The position numbers and the translations under genes were made by a program. From Streptomyces sp. RKAG293 (GTDB lineage: Bacteria; Actinomycetota; Actinomycetes; Streptomycetales; Streptomycetaceae), in NCBI RefSeq assembly GCF_023701745.1, contig NZ_JAJOZB010000001.1, positions 2,424,501-2,488,500 on the forward strand: 64,000 nucleotides of DNA, read 5' to 3'. The notes beneath the pieces are model-generated. The model was not told where the DNA came from. It did not search any database and saw only the letters and a program-made list of their open reading frames with translations. Shown here in pieces: positions 1-7,576 of this stretch (position 1 is its first letter; each line of letters opens with the position of its first letter).

Positions 1-467
1 AGCGCACCGGCCGCCATCTGATCTACAGCGTCTGGCAGCGCTCGGACAGCCCCGAGGCCTTCTACACCTGTTCGGACGTGGTCTTCGGCAAGGACAGTGG
101 CGGCTCGGCTCCGGCGCCGGCCACTCCGTCGCACAGCGCCACGCACAGTGCACCGGCCACCGCCGGGCCGGCGCCGGCCGCGTCCGCGCCGTCCGAGGCG
201 CAGATAGCCGCGGGCGCCTCGAAGTCCACCGTCCACCACGATCACACGGCGGCGACCACCCCCGCCGCGGGCGGCAACGCACCGCAGGCCGACGGCTCGG
301 CCGCGCCCACCACGGCCGCCGAGGGCACGAACCTCGCCGAGACCGGCGGCTCCAGCAGTACGGGGCCGCTCGCGATCGGTGGAGCCGCGGTGCTCGCGGC
401 CGGGGCCTCGTTGCTGCTCGCGACCGTCCGTCGCAGGGCCGCCGCGGCGGGACGGCACCGCTCCTGA
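1..467 (+). CDS. Lytic polysaccharide monooxygenase (AA10), C-terminal part, cell-wall anchored
   Basis: The gene enters from the left edge, so its signal peptide, N-terminal copper-binding histidine and most of the catalytic domain are missing. The frame read from base 3 gives the end of an AA10 chitin/cellulose-binding monooxygenase domain: GRHLIYSVWQRSDSPEAFYT followed by CSDVVF. About 85 residues rich in Ala, Pro, Thr and Ser act as a linker. Then come LAETG, a hydrophobic stretch of about 20 residues and an Arg-rich tail (VRRRAAAAGRHR). That order is a cell-wall sorting signal; LAxTG is the motif used by class E sortases of Streptomyces. The inferred role is oxidative cleavage of crystalline polysaccharide by an enzyme attached to the peptidoglycan rather than released. 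Confidence 0.85.
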   Translation, partial: RTGRHLIYSVWQRSDSPEAFYTCSDVVFGKDSGGSAPAPATPSHSATHSAPATAGPAPAASAPSEAQIAAGASKSTVHHDHTAATTPAAGGNAPQADGSAAPTTAAEGTNLAETGGSSSTGPLAIGGAAVLAAGASLLLATVRRRAAAAGRHRS

Positions 468-549
468 CGGCCGCTCTCCCCTGATCCGGTGCCGCTGCCT
501 CCCCACGGGCAGCGGCACTGCTGTGTCCGGGGCACCCCGCAGCGGTCGG

Positions 550-996
550 CTACCAGTTGGGGCGGATCGGGCCGCCCGGCGCCAGCCGGGCCAGGTCGTC
601 CCGCAGGGCCTGCAGCCGGCGCTCGCCGAGGAGGGCGGCCCAGGGGCGTACGGCGTCGGCGGCTGCCTCCTCCGCGGCGCGGGTGCAGGCCCGGCCGCGG
701 TCGGTGAGAACGACGAGACGGGCGCGGGCGTCGTCCGGGTGCGGGTGGCGCTCCACATAGCCCTTGCCGACGAGTTCCTCGACCATCTGGCTCGCCGCCT
801 GGCGGCTGACGCCGAGGTGTTCCGCCAGGTCGGCGGCGGTCGCGCCGACCGGCGCCAGCCGGGCGAAGGCGAAGCCGTGGGCGGGCCGTAGGTCGTCGAA
901 GCCGCGTGCGACGACACCGTCGTGGATCGCGGCGGTGAGACCGCCGGCGGCGGCGAGCAGGGTCGCGGTCAGGCTCATGGCGTCAGCGTTGTTCAC
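550..996 (-). CDS. MarR family transcriptional regulator
   Basis: A 148-residue winged-helix repressor of the MarR type. The recognition region reads LAEHLGVSRQAASQMVEELV and is followed by the wing, HPHPDDARARLVVLTDRGR, which carries the characteristic DxR...L(T)xxGR pattern. The open frame runs further upstream, but the protein family begins near MSLTATLLAAAGG. I start at the GTG six codons before that Met; the Met at 978 is also possible. Neither has a strong ribosome site. The gene is divergent from a cupin gene, and two inverted repeats lie between them at 1025-1063. This suggests autoregulation and control of the cupin by a small ligand. The ligand is not evident from the sequence. Confidence 0.85.
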   Translation of the reverse strand: MNNADAMSLTATLLAAAGGLTAAIHDGVVARGFDDLRPAHGFAFARLAPVGATAADLAEHLGVSRQAASQMVEELVGKGYVERHPHPDDARARLVVLTDRGRACTRAAEEAAADAVRPWAALLGERRLQALRDDLARLAPGGPIRPNW

Positions 997-1024
997 GGGA
1001 GCAGCTTGACACACTGCGCAATCT

Positions 1025-1063
1025 GCTTGACTATATTGACAAGCAACTTGCTCAAGTAAGTTG
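1025..1063. promoter_or_regulatory. Probable MarR operator pair
   Basis: Two inverted repeats sit in the divergent promoter region. The first has arms GCTTG (1025-1029) and CAAGC (1040-1044). The second has arms CAACTT (1044-1049) and AAGTTG (1058-1063), sharing one base with the first. The region is AT-rich compared with its surroundings and contains a direct repeat of TTGACTATAT at 1027-1036 and 1061-1070. The second copy ends just before the ribosome site of the cupin gene. Placement and symmetry fit binding of the adjacent MarR dimer; binding itself is inferred. Confidence 0.55.
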
Positions 1064-1081
1064 ACTATATGGAGGTACACC

Positions 1082-1456
1082 GTGCCTGTTGTCACCGCAG
1101 CCGAAGCCGTCGTCCACGAGATGCACGGCGTCCGTTTCGTCTCGTACATCCTGCCCGCGCACGGCAGCAAGGAGCTGTGCGCCTGGCGCGGTGAGATACC
1201 CGGCGGCACCGTCGGGCCCGCCCACACCATCACCCGCGAGGAGGTCTTCCTCGTCCTGAGCGGCTCGGTGCGGATCAGCATCGACGGCGAGGCGTCCACC
1301 CTGGCGCCGGGCGACGCCGCCGTCGCGCCCGCCGGCTCCTCCCTGGGCGTCAGCAATCCCACGGAGGAACCGGCCACGATGTGGGTCACCACCAGCGTGG
1401 GCCTGGAGGCCGTGCTCGCCGATGGCTCGCGCATCTCACCGCCGTGGGTCAGCTGA
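1082..1456 (+). CDS. Cupin-domain protein
   Basis: A 124-residue single-domain cupin. Motif 1 is degenerate (GPAHTITREEVFLVLSGSV) and motif 2 reads LAPGDAAVAPAGSSLGVSN. The His and Glu of the first motif could bind a metal, but the second motif lacks its usual His. The start is GTG at 1082, chosen because a perfect GGAGG lies six bases upstream; a longer frame through a TTG at 1061 would run through the operator. Divergent transcription from the marR gene suggests that the cupin is the regulated target, perhaps a small-molecule-modifying or -binding protein. The last eight bases overlap the end of the convergent lipase gene. The substrate is unknown. Confidence 0.8.
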   Translation: MPVVTAAEAVVHEMHGVRFVSYILPAHGSKELCAWRGEIPGGTVGPAHTITREEVFLVLSGSVRISIDGEASTLAPGDAAVAPAGSSLGVSNPTEEPATMWVTTSVGLEAVLADGSRISPPWVS

Positions 1457-2309
1457 GCGCGGAAAGGCAGGTGGTCCGGGTGGCGTGCGCCGGGTCGAGG
1501 GCGTTCGCCGCCTCATGGAAGGCGATCCGGTCGGTCAGACCGATCGTGACGTGCTCGGAGATGTCCACCGCACACAGATCCTGCAGCAGCACATTGTGTA
1601 CGTTCGACCCGGACAGGAACTGCGACGCATACGGCGTGACGACCTCGTCGTACCGGGTCGCGATGACGGTGTAGCGCACCCCGGGGACGGTGTCGCCGCC
1701 CGCGTTGAGGGCCTGCATGAAGGCCGATCCGGCCACCTGGTCGGCGAGTCCGGGGACGATCGAGTGGATCGCGTCGGCCGCTCCGGGGAAGTACGGGAGC
1801 AGGTTGGCCAGCCCGTCGAGGGTGGTTCCGTGGTTGTCGGGCGCCAGGCCGACGAGGGCGTTCACCTTCGACGCGCCGCCGAGGAACTTCAGGTAGTAGC
1901 GCGGCATCATGCCGCCCTGGGAGTGCCCGACCAGGTCCGCCTTCGGCGCCCCGGTGGCCGCCAGCACCCGGTCGGTGAAGTCCGCCAGTTGCTGAGCCGA
2001 GTCCGCGATCGGGCCGAGCCCGTCGAAGAACGGGACGCCGGGCAGCTGGCCGTAGTCGAAGGAGAAGACGCAGTAGCCCCGGGCCACCAGATAGGGGGCG
2101 AACCCCAGCCAGTTGTCGGTGCCGTTGCCGAACGTTCCGTGCACGAGCACGACCGGCCGGGGGTGCGCGGCGGACGGCCGGCACGAGAAGTCGTTCCATC
2201 CGCTGGACGGGGCCGAATGTGCGGTTGCGGCGGTGGCGGCGGTCGGGGCGGCGGTCACCGCACACGCCAGAGCCAGCGCGGTGAGCATGCGCTTCCAGGG
2301 CAGCCTCAT
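1449..2309 (-). CDS. Secreted triacylglycerol lipase / esterase (alpha/beta hydrolase)
   Basis: A 286-residue secreted lipase. A Sec signal peptide of about 28 residues ends near TAATA. The oxyanion motif VVLVHGTFG is followed by the nucleophile elbow GHSQGG (Ser) and, near the C terminus, SEHVTI, a likely catalytic His. The order matches the actinobacterial EstA/LipA-type lipase family (Pfam Lipase_2), which hydrolyses short- and long-chain esters outside the cell. Four cysteines probably form two disulfides. GAGGAG lies five bases before the ATG. Upstream are a perfect Crp-type palindrome and two copies of a 13-base motif, so expression probably responds to carbon or lipid supply. The gene overlaps the convergent cupin gene by eight bases. 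Confidence 0.88.
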   Translation of the reverse strand: MRLPWKRMLTALALACAVTAAPTAATAATAHSAPSSGWNDFSCRPSAAHPRPVVLVHGTFGNGTDNWLGFAPYLVARGYCVFSFDYGQLPGVPFFDGLGPIADSAQQLADFTDRVLAATGAPKADLVGHSQGGMMPRYYLKFLGGASKVNALVGLAPDNHGTTLDGLANLLPYFPGAADAIHSIVPGLADQVAGSAFMQALNAGGDTVPGVRYTVIATRYDEVVTPYASQFLSGSNVHNVLLQDLCAVDISEHVTIGLTDRIAFHEAANALDPAHATRTTCLSALS

Positions 2310-2355
2310 GTGATCTCCTCGCAGGTCAGGGGAGTCCTGTTCACTCCACCCACGC

Positions 2356-2371
2356 TGTGATCCGGATCACA
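2356..2371. promoter_or_regulatory. Crp-like operator upstream of lipase
   Basis: TGTGATCCGGATCACA is a perfect 16-base palindrome that matches the classical Crp half-sites TGTGA-N6-TCACA. Streptomyces Crp recognises GTG-N6-CAC. It lies about 50 bases upstream of the lipase ATG, where it could overlap the promoter. The assignment rests on motif identity and position; it is not shown experimentally. Confidence 0.55.
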
Positions 2372-2393
2372 AGGTTGTTACGTTCACGTCAAC

Positions 2394-2433
2394 TTACGCG
2401 CCAGTAGCAAAGGGGGCTAGTTACGCGTCAGTA
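2394..2433 (-). promoter_or_regulatory. Duplicated TACTG(G/A)CGCGTAA motif upstream of lipase
   Basis: Read on the lipase strand, TACTGACGCGTAA (2433-2421) and TACTGGCGCGTAA (2406-2394) differ at one position and repeat at a 27-base period. Each is an imperfect palindrome (TTAC...GTAA-like). The upstream copy covers the stop codon of the MFS gene. The pattern resembles operators of TetR-type regulators of fatty-acid and steroid catabolism, which would suit a lipase. The regulator is not encoded nearby. Confidence 0.4.
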
Positions 2434-3659
2434 AAGAATTGGCCACCCCGCGCCGAAACGGAGGTCACCTCGTCCGCTTCCGCCGCCGGGACCTTGAACA
2501 GGCAGTACGCCGCGGCGAGCACTCCCGCCGCACCGACGGCGGCGAGCAGCAGGCGGTGGTCGACGACCGCGACGAGGCCGGCGCCCACCAGTCCGCCCAC
2601 CGCGGTGGGCGCGAACACGAGCGTGCTCGCGGTGGCCGCGACCCGGCCGATCAGTCCGGCGGGCGTCTCCCGCTGGACGGCGGTCAGCGCCGCGATCAGC
2701 ACCCACGGCAGCCCGACTCCGATCGCCGCGCCGCCGACCAGGGCGGCGGAGACCCACGGGGTGGCGCGTACGGCGACCCCGAGGGCGAACAGCAGCATGC
2801 CGGTGGCCGCGAAGACCCGTTCCGGCATCCGTCGCAGCAACGCCCCCGCCACCACTCCCCCGACGACCGAGCCCGCGCCCTGCACCGCGTACAGCACGCC
2901 CACGAAGGCGGGCGAACGGTGCAGGCCCGCGTCGACCACCGCGTAGATCGCGGAGCTGCCGAGCGCGGAGAGCAGCATGGCGATCGAACCGACGGCCACC
3001 AGACGGCGCAGCAGCGGGTGCCGGCGCAGGTACCGGATGCCCTCGGCGACCTGTTCGCGCCAGCCCGTCGTGGCGGGCGCGGGCGGTTCCTCCCGTACCC
3101 GGACCGTCGCGAAGACGGCCGCGGCGAGCGCGAAGGTGACGGCGTCGAGCACGGCGACGGAACCGCCGCCGTAGCGGACGTACAGGCCGGCGCCGGCGAG
3201 CGGGGCGAGGAGCTTCATCGCCTCGTTGGCGGTCATCCGCAGTCCGTTGAAGTCGCCGCGCAGTTCGCCGGGGACGGTGGCGGTGACGACGGCGGCCTCG
3301 GCCGCGTCGCAGAGCACCGACGCCGTCCCGTACAGGACGAGCACGGCGAAGAGGATCCAGACCAGGTCCGCCGTACGGACCACGAGCAGCAGCGGCAGCA
3401 GGGCCGCCATCGCGGCGTTGACCAGCACCAGGAGCGGGCGGCGGCGCACCCGGTCGACCACGGTGCCGAGCAGCGGACCGGCCGGCATCGGGGTCCACAG
3501 GCAGACGCCGACCAGCGCGGCGAGGCTGCTGGAGCCGGTCAGCGACTTCACCCAGATTCCGGCGGCCAGCATCATCGCCGAGCTGCCGAAGCCGGAGACC
3601 AGCACCCCGGCCAGATACCTTCCCGCGTCGCGGTCGCGCAGGACCCCCCAGGCCGTCAT
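2421..3659 (-). CDS. MFS transporter (MDR type)
   Basis: A 412-residue major facilitator with about 12 membrane segments. The loop between segments 2 and 3 reads GTVVDRVRRRPLLV, the MFS signature, and segment 4-5 residues RGDFNGLRMTANEAMKL resemble the macrolide-efflux / enterobactin-exporter subgroup. It probably exports a small hydrophobic compound by proton antiport. The ATG at 3659 is preferred over a TTG nine bases upstream; GGGAG precedes the ATG closely. The start codon lies inside a 42-base palindrome (3652-3693), so a regulator bound there could block both transcription and translation. No regulator gene is adjacent. The lipase follows on the same strand after 111 bases with its own regulatory sites. 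Confidence 0.85.
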   Translation of the reverse strand: MTAWGVLRDRDAGRYLAGVLVSGFGSSAMMLAAGIWVKSLTGSSSLAALVGVCLWTPMPAGPLLGTVVDRVRRRPLLVLVNAAMAALLPLLLVVRTADLVWILFAVLVLYGTASVLCDAAEAAVVTATVPGELRGDFNGLRMTANEAMKLLAPLAGAGLYVRYGGGSVAVLDAVTFALAAAVFATVRVREEPPAPATTGWREQVAEGIRYLRRHPLLRRLVAVGSIAMLLSALGSSAIYAVVDAGLHRSPAFVGVLYAVQGAGSVVGGVVAGALLRRMPERVFAATGMLLFALGVAVRATPWVSAALVGGAAIGVGLPWVLIAALTAVQRETPAGLIGRVAATASTLVFAPTAVGGLVGAGLVAVVDHRLLLAAVGAAGVLAAAYCLFKVPAAEADEVTSVSARGGQFFTDA

Positions 3660-3693
3660 GACTCCCAATCTAATGATTGGGAGTCATGACGGC
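3652..3693. promoter_or_regulatory. Perfect 19-bp inverted repeat over the MFS start codon
   Basis: The left arm GCCGTCATGACTCCCAATC (3652-3670) is repeated exactly in inverted form at 3675-3693, with a four-base loop TAAT. The palindrome contains the MFS start codon and its first coding bases, so the same ATGACGGC also points outward on the other strand. The core CCCAATCTAATGATTGGG looks like a dimeric repressor operator. In mRNA the MFS ribosome site would be paired in a hairpin. Confidence 0.6.
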
Positions 3694-3715
3694 AATGAGC
3701 GGGACGGGGCGGCGG

Positions 3716-3748
3716 TCAGCACTCAGCACTCAGCACTCAGCACTCAGC
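3716..3748. repeat. Heptanucleotide tandem repeat (CAGCACT)4
   Basis: Four and a half copies of the 7-base unit CAGCACT lie in the intergenic space between the MFS start and the end of the SPFH gene. The copies are identical, which points to recent slippage. No function is apparent. Confidence 0.8.
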
Positions 3749-3777
3749 CACCAACCCTCGGCCGTCGGCCGGGGCCG

Positions 3778-4785
3778 TCACTCGCCGTTCTTGGGCTGGC
3801 CGTTGCTCTCGATCGGGACCGGCGTGGACACCGGCGCGGAGACGGGGTCCGGCTCGGCGACCGGCGGCACGGCGGCGAGCGGGGGGATCGGCGGGACCGG
3901 GGGGATCGCTACGACGGCAGGTGCGGGCTCGGTCGCCGGCACTGCCGGTGCGGGCTCACGCTCAGCGGCAGGCGCGGGCGCTGCGGCGGGCGCGGGTTCC
4001 GCGGCGGGCGCTACGGCGGCGGGGGCCGGGGCCGTCGGAGCGGCGCGCTCCAGGAAGCGCAGCAGCTCGACCGGGAACGGCAGCACCAGCGTCGAGTTCT
4101 TCTCGGCCGCGACGGCCACCACCGTCTGGAGCAGGCGCAGTTGGAGGGCGGAGGGGTTGTCCTCCATCTGCTTGGCGGCCTGGGCGAGCACCTTCGACGC
4201 CTGCAGTTCGGCGTCCGCGTTGATGATGCGGGCGCGGCGTTCGCGCTCCGCCTCGGCCTGCCGGGACATCGACCGCTTCATGGCCTCCGGCAGCGACACG
4301 TCCTTGATCTCGACCCGGTCGATCTGCACACCCCAGCCCAGCGCCGGGCTGTCGATCATCACTTCCAGGCCTTCGTTCAGCTTCTCCCGGTTCGACAGCA
4401 GCTCGTCCAGATCGCTCTTGCCGATGATCGAACGCAGCGAGGTCTGGGCGACCTGGGAGACCGCGAAGCGGTAGTCCTCGACCTGGATGACGGCGTCGAC
4501 GGCGTTGATGACCTTGAAGTACACGACCGCGTCCACCTTGACCGAGACGTTGTCGCGGGTGATGCCGTCCTGCCCGGGGATGGGCATCGTCACGATCTGC
4601 AGATTGACCTTCCGCAGCCGGTCCACCCCTGGAATGACCATGGTGAATCCGGGGCCCTTGGGCTCCGACCTGAGCCGGCCCAGCCGCAGCACGACACCCC
4701 GCTCGTACTGCCGCACCACCCGGGCGCCGGCCACCCCGTAAACGGCCCCGGCCGCAAGGACGGCGGACACCAGCTCCACGATCAT
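3778..4785 (-). CDS. SPFH / Band 7 domain protein (slipin family)
   Basis: A 335-residue membrane-associated stomatin-like protein. One N-terminal membrane segment (residues about 2-22) is followed by the SPFH domain beginning ARVVRQYERGVVLRLGRL, with typical slipin blocks GPGFTMVIPGVDRLRKVNLQ, RDNVSVKVDAVVYFKV and RSIIGKSDLDELLSNREKLN. A coiled-coil segment rich in Ala and Glu (AEAERERRARIINADAELQA) follows. The last 75 residues are a low-complexity Pro/Ala/Glu tail. Such proteins form oligomers in membrane microdomains. The start is the ATG after AGGGGG; a longer frame upstream crosses a simple repeat. Stomatins often pair with a NfeD protease partner, which is absent here. Confidence 0.88.
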   Translation of the reverse strand: MIVELVSAVLAAGAVYGVAGARVVRQYERGVVLRLGRLRSEPKGPGFTMVIPGVDRLRKVNLQIVTMPIPGQDGITRDNVSVKVDAVVYFKVINAVDAVIQVEDYRFAVSQVAQTSLRSIIGKSDLDELLSNREKLNEGLEVMIDSPALGWGVQIDRVEIKDVSLPEAMKRSMSRQAEAERERRARIINADAELQASKVLAQAAKQMEDNPSALQLRLLQTVVAVAAEKNSTLVLPFPVELLRFLERAAPTAPAPAAVAPAAEPAPAAAPAPAAEREPAPAVPATEPAPAVVAIPPVPPIPPLAAVPPVAEPDPVSAPVSTPVPIESNGQPKNGE

Positions 4786-4912
4786 TTCGGCCCCCTGCCG
4801 TATACACGTGCAGTGCCTCCAGCGTACTGCGGGAACCCCCGCCGAGCGCCGGTCGTACGGGCGGGGCGGCGCACGGCAGGGGCGGCCCGGGTCCCCGGAA
4901 GCAGCCGCACGA

Positions 4913-4950
4913 CACCGCACCGCACCGCACCGCACCGCACCGCACCGCCC
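4913..4950. repeat. Pentanucleotide microsatellite (CACCG)n
   Basis: About seven copies of CACCG or its phase variant lie between the SPFH and WYL-regulator genes, the last copies degenerating to CGCCG. This is a slippage-prone simple repeat; no coding role is supported. Confidence 0.75.
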
Positions 4951-5008
4951 CGCGCCGCCCGGCGCCGCACGGCCCGCCCGCCAGAGCCCCTCAGTCCGAC
5001 AGCGCCCG

Positions 5009-5986
5009 TCAGTCCGACAGCGCCGTCGGCGTACGGTCCGCCGCGCGCAGCAGCCGGGCGGCCACCACTCTCAGCTGCTCGGCGAGCTCGGGCGGCTCGT
5101 GCACCTCGAACTCCGCGCCGAGCAGGGCGATGAAAACGGTGAGGCCGTCGAGGGACTCGGCGCCCGTCCGCAGTTCGCAGGTCCTGTCGTCGATCGCCTC
5201 GATCGTGCCGAAGCCCGTCCAGCCGAAGTCGGCGACCGCCTCCGCCGACATGTGCAGGGTGACCCGCGCCTGGTAGCGGTAGGCCCTGGTGGTGACGCCC
5301 TTGGCGACGTACGCCGCCGCGTCCTCCGGGGGTTCGCGCGGTGCGAAGCGCGGCCCGGTGGGTGACTTGGGGTCGATCCGGTCGACGCGGAAGGTCCGCC
5401 AGTCCTCCCGGCCGGTGTCCCAGGCGAGCAGGTACCAGCGGCGTCCATGGTTGACCAAGCGGTACGGCTCGACCGTGCGGCGGCTGGAGGCGCCGCTGTG
5501 GTCGCTGTAGTCGAAGCGCAGCCGTTCGCGGTCGCGGCAGGCCGCGCCGATGACGGTCAACACGTCCTGGCCGACCGTCGCGCGGCCGGGCGGCGGCGCG
5601 TGGACGGTGATCGCCTGCATGGCCTGGACCCGGTGCCGCAGCCGCGACGGGAGCACCTGCTCCAGCTTGGACAGCGCCCGGAGGGAGACCTCCTCGATCC
5701 CGGCGACGGTGCCGCCGACGCCGGTGCGCAGGCACAGCGCGACGGCGACCGCCTCCTCGTCGTCCAGCAGCAGCGGCGGCAGCGCGGCGCCCGCGCCGAG
5801 CCGGTAGCCGCCGGCCGTGCCGGGGGCGGCGTGCACCGGGTAGCCGAGGGTCCGCAGCCGGTCGACGTCGCGGCGCACCGTTCGCGCGGTGACGTCCAGG
5901 CGCTCCGCGAGGTCGGGGCCGGACCAGTCCCGCCGGGACTGGAGGAGCGAGAGCAGACGCAACAACCGCGCCGAGGTCTCCAACAT
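5009..5986 (-). CDS. WYL-domain transcriptional regulator
   Basis: A 325-residue YafY/DeoR-type regulator. An N-terminal helix-turn-helix (LAERLDVTARTVRRDVDRLR, residues about 25-45) with a following wing GYPVHAAPGTAGGYRLG is joined to a WYL domain (RLRFDYSDHSG ... VEPYRLVNHGRRWYLLAWD ... FRVDRI). WYL domains bind nucleic acid or nucleotide ligands, and such proteins control varied functions, including DNA-damage and phage-defence genes. The start at MLETSARLLRLL is the usual one for the family; the frame extends further without family resemblance. No obvious target gene is adjacent: the SPFH gene downstream lies more than 200 bases away across a microsatellite. Confidence 0.87.
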   Translation of the reverse strand: MLETSARLLRLLSLLQSRRDWSGPDLAERLDVTARTVRRDVDRLRTLGYPVHAAPGTAGGYRLGAGAALPPLLLDDEEAVAVALCLRTGVGGTVAGIEEVSLRALSKLEQVLPSRLRHRVQAMQAITVHAPPPGRATVGQDVLTVIGAACRDRERLRFDYSDHSGASSRRTVEPYRLVNHGRRWYLLAWDTGREDWRTFRVDRIDPKSPTGPRFAPREPPEDAAAYVAKGVTTRAYRYQARVTLHMSAEAVADFGWTGFGTIEAIDDRTCELRTGAESLDGLTVFIALLGAEFEVHEPPELAEQLRVVAARLLRAADRTPTALSD

Positions 5987-6086
5987 GCGGTCAGTCTGCC
6001 AGCCGTCGCGGACAGCCACTGACCGCATGGCACGGAGGTCCACGGCGGTCCACGGGTGCACGGCACGTCTGTACGGGCACATGGCA

Positions 6087-6117
6087 GAGCCCCCGCCGGC
6101 AGGGTCGGCGGGGGCTC
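6087..6117 (-). terminator. Terminator of the S1 protease gene
   Basis: Perfect 11-bp stem GAGCCCCCGCC (6087-6097) with GGCGGGGGCTC (6107-6117) and a nine-base loop. It sits 45 bases beyond the protease stop codon on its transcript strand. Confidence 0.7.
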
Positions 6118-6161
6118 CGTCCTGTTCGCTGCAGGCCGTCGCCGGTGTCGGTGGTGCCGCG

Positions 6162-7190
6162 TCAGTAGACGCTGACTCCGTAGGCGCTGAGCGCTTCGGT
6201 GACCGGCTGGAAGAACGTGGTCCCGCCGGAGGAGCAGTTGCCGCTGCCGCCCGAGGTGAGGCCGACCGCGATCGAGCCGTTGTAGAGCGAACCGCCGCTG
6301 TCGCCGGGCTCGGCGCAGACGTTGGTCTTGATCATGCCGTAGACGATGTCGCCGCCGCCGTAGTTCACGGTGGCGTTGAGCCCGGTCACCGAGCCGCTGT
6401 GGATGCCGGTGGTGGAGCCGCGGCGCTTGACGGGTTCACCGACGTAGGCGTTGCCCGCGCTGGCGATGTCCTGGCTGCCGACGGCGCCGGTGTGCGCGAC
6501 CGAGGCGTTGTCGTAGCGGACGATCCCGTAGTCGTTGTTCGGGAAGCTGTTGCCGGTGGTCGGGCCGATGGAGGTGCCGGAGGACGTGGTCCAGGCCGGG
6601 TAGCCCTCGGTGCAGTGGCCCGCGGTGAGGAAGTAGTACGTGTTGCCGCTGCGGACGTTGAAGCCGACCGAGCAGCGCCACTGGCTGGTGTAGATGGCGT
6701 CGCCGCCGGAGAGCAGCTCGCTGAACTTGCCGGCCACACGGTTGATGCTCACGGCGTCGCCGTAGCTCGCGGTGGCCTTGGTGAGCTTGGCCAGCTGGGC
6801 GGCGGTGACCCGGCTGTCGACGCTCACGGCGAGCTGGTTGGTCAGCGGGTCGACGGACCACGCCGAGCCCGCGATGTCGGCGGACCTGGCGGCCTCGCCC
6901 GCCTTGTCGAGTACTGCCGAGCTGAACCGGACGGTCCTGGGTGTCGCTCCGGCCGCCCGTACGGCGTCGGCGGCCCTGGCCGAGGTGACGTTGACGACGG
7001 TGGTCTTCGACGCCGAGTCGTAGTAGCTGCCCGCGGTGGCCGCGGTGCCGAGCGAGGTGGCGACCGCTGCGGCGGCCTCCGGGGATGCCGTCGCCGTGGG
7101 GGCGGCGTTGGCGGCGGGCAGCGTGAGCGCGGTGACGGCCACCAGGCCGGATGTCACAGCGAGCAGGCCGGCACGTCGGATGATTTTCAT
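6162..7190 (-). CDS. Secreted S1 serine protease (streptogrisin / alpha-lytic type) preproprotein
   Basis: A 342-residue extracellular chymotrypsin-fold protease made as a zymogen. The signal peptide is about residues 1-29 (cleavage near AANA). A pro-region of about 130 residues containing the alpha-lytic pro-domain ([20 protein letters not shown]) acts as a folding chaperone. The mature enzyme probably begins near [12 protein letters not shown]. The triad is His192 (TAGHC), Asp220 (NDYGIVRY) and Ser298 (GDSGGS). Paired cysteines around the His and Ser fit the conserved disulfides. The start follows an A-rich sequence with AGGAGG (7195-7200). It is close to streptogrisins B to D but lacks an extra C-terminal chitin-binding domain. 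Confidence 0.95.
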   Translation of the reverse strand: MKIIRRAGLLAVTSGLVAVTALTLPAANAAPTATASPEAAAAVATSLGTAATAGSYYDSASKTTVVNVTSARAADAVRAAGATPRTVRFSSAVLDKAGEAARSADIAGSAWSVDPLTNQLAVSVDSRVTAAQLAKLTKATASYGDAVSINRVAGKFSELLSGGDAIYTSQWRCSVGFNVRSGNTYYFLTAGHCTEGYPAWTTSSGTSIGPTTGNSFPNNDYGIVRYDNASVAHTGAVGSQDIASAGNAYVGEPVKRRGSTTGIHSGSVTGLNATVNYGGGDIVYGMIKTNVCAEPGDSGGSLYNGSIAVGLTSGGSGNCSSGGTTFFQPVTEALSAYGVSVY

Positions 7191-7480
7191 CTATTCCTCC
7201 TGTGGGGGGTGGAGGTCAGCTCGGCCTGTCGGCGCCGCACCGATAAACGAACTCGACGTGACCCTGACAAGCACTGGACGGGAGTATTCAGAGCCCGCGC
7301 GGAACACACAAGGGCGCCTTTCGGCCGCGCCGGTCGGACGCGACGGCGCCCCGGCGCCCGTACGGACCACCGAGGCACACCCGGGCTGACGACATCTCAA
7401 CCGGCCGCGGCCGTCTCTCGAACGGGCCTCGGCCGGAGCATCTCGAACCGGAACCGGAACCAGCTCCTGAAGTCGGCCCG

Positions 7481-7576
7481 ACCGGATTTCGAACCGGATT
7501 TCGGACCGGGTCTCGGACCGGGTCTCGGACCGGGTTACGGACCGGGTTACGGACAAGGTCTCGGACCAGGTCTCAG
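7481..7576. repeat. Eight tandem copies of a 12-base unit
   Basis: Eight exactly phased 12-mers of consensus ACCGGGTCTCGG fill 7481-7576. Neighbouring copies are most alike: two with GATTTCG, two with GGTCTCG and two with GGTTACG. That pattern indicates growth by duplication of adjacent units. The last copy enters the final codons of the DUF1684 gene. The rest of 7191-7480 holds no gene I can support. Confidence 0.85.

Noticed and set aside
2439..3689. Plus-strand 416-residue open frame opposite the MFS gene
   Set aside because: It is a GC-rich antisense shadow: Arg/Gly/Asp-heavy composition, no domain pattern, and it overlaps a clear MFS transporter throughout.
7481..7576. Possible CRISPR or integron-type array
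   Set aside because: 12-base units with no spacers; simple tandem slippage explains it.
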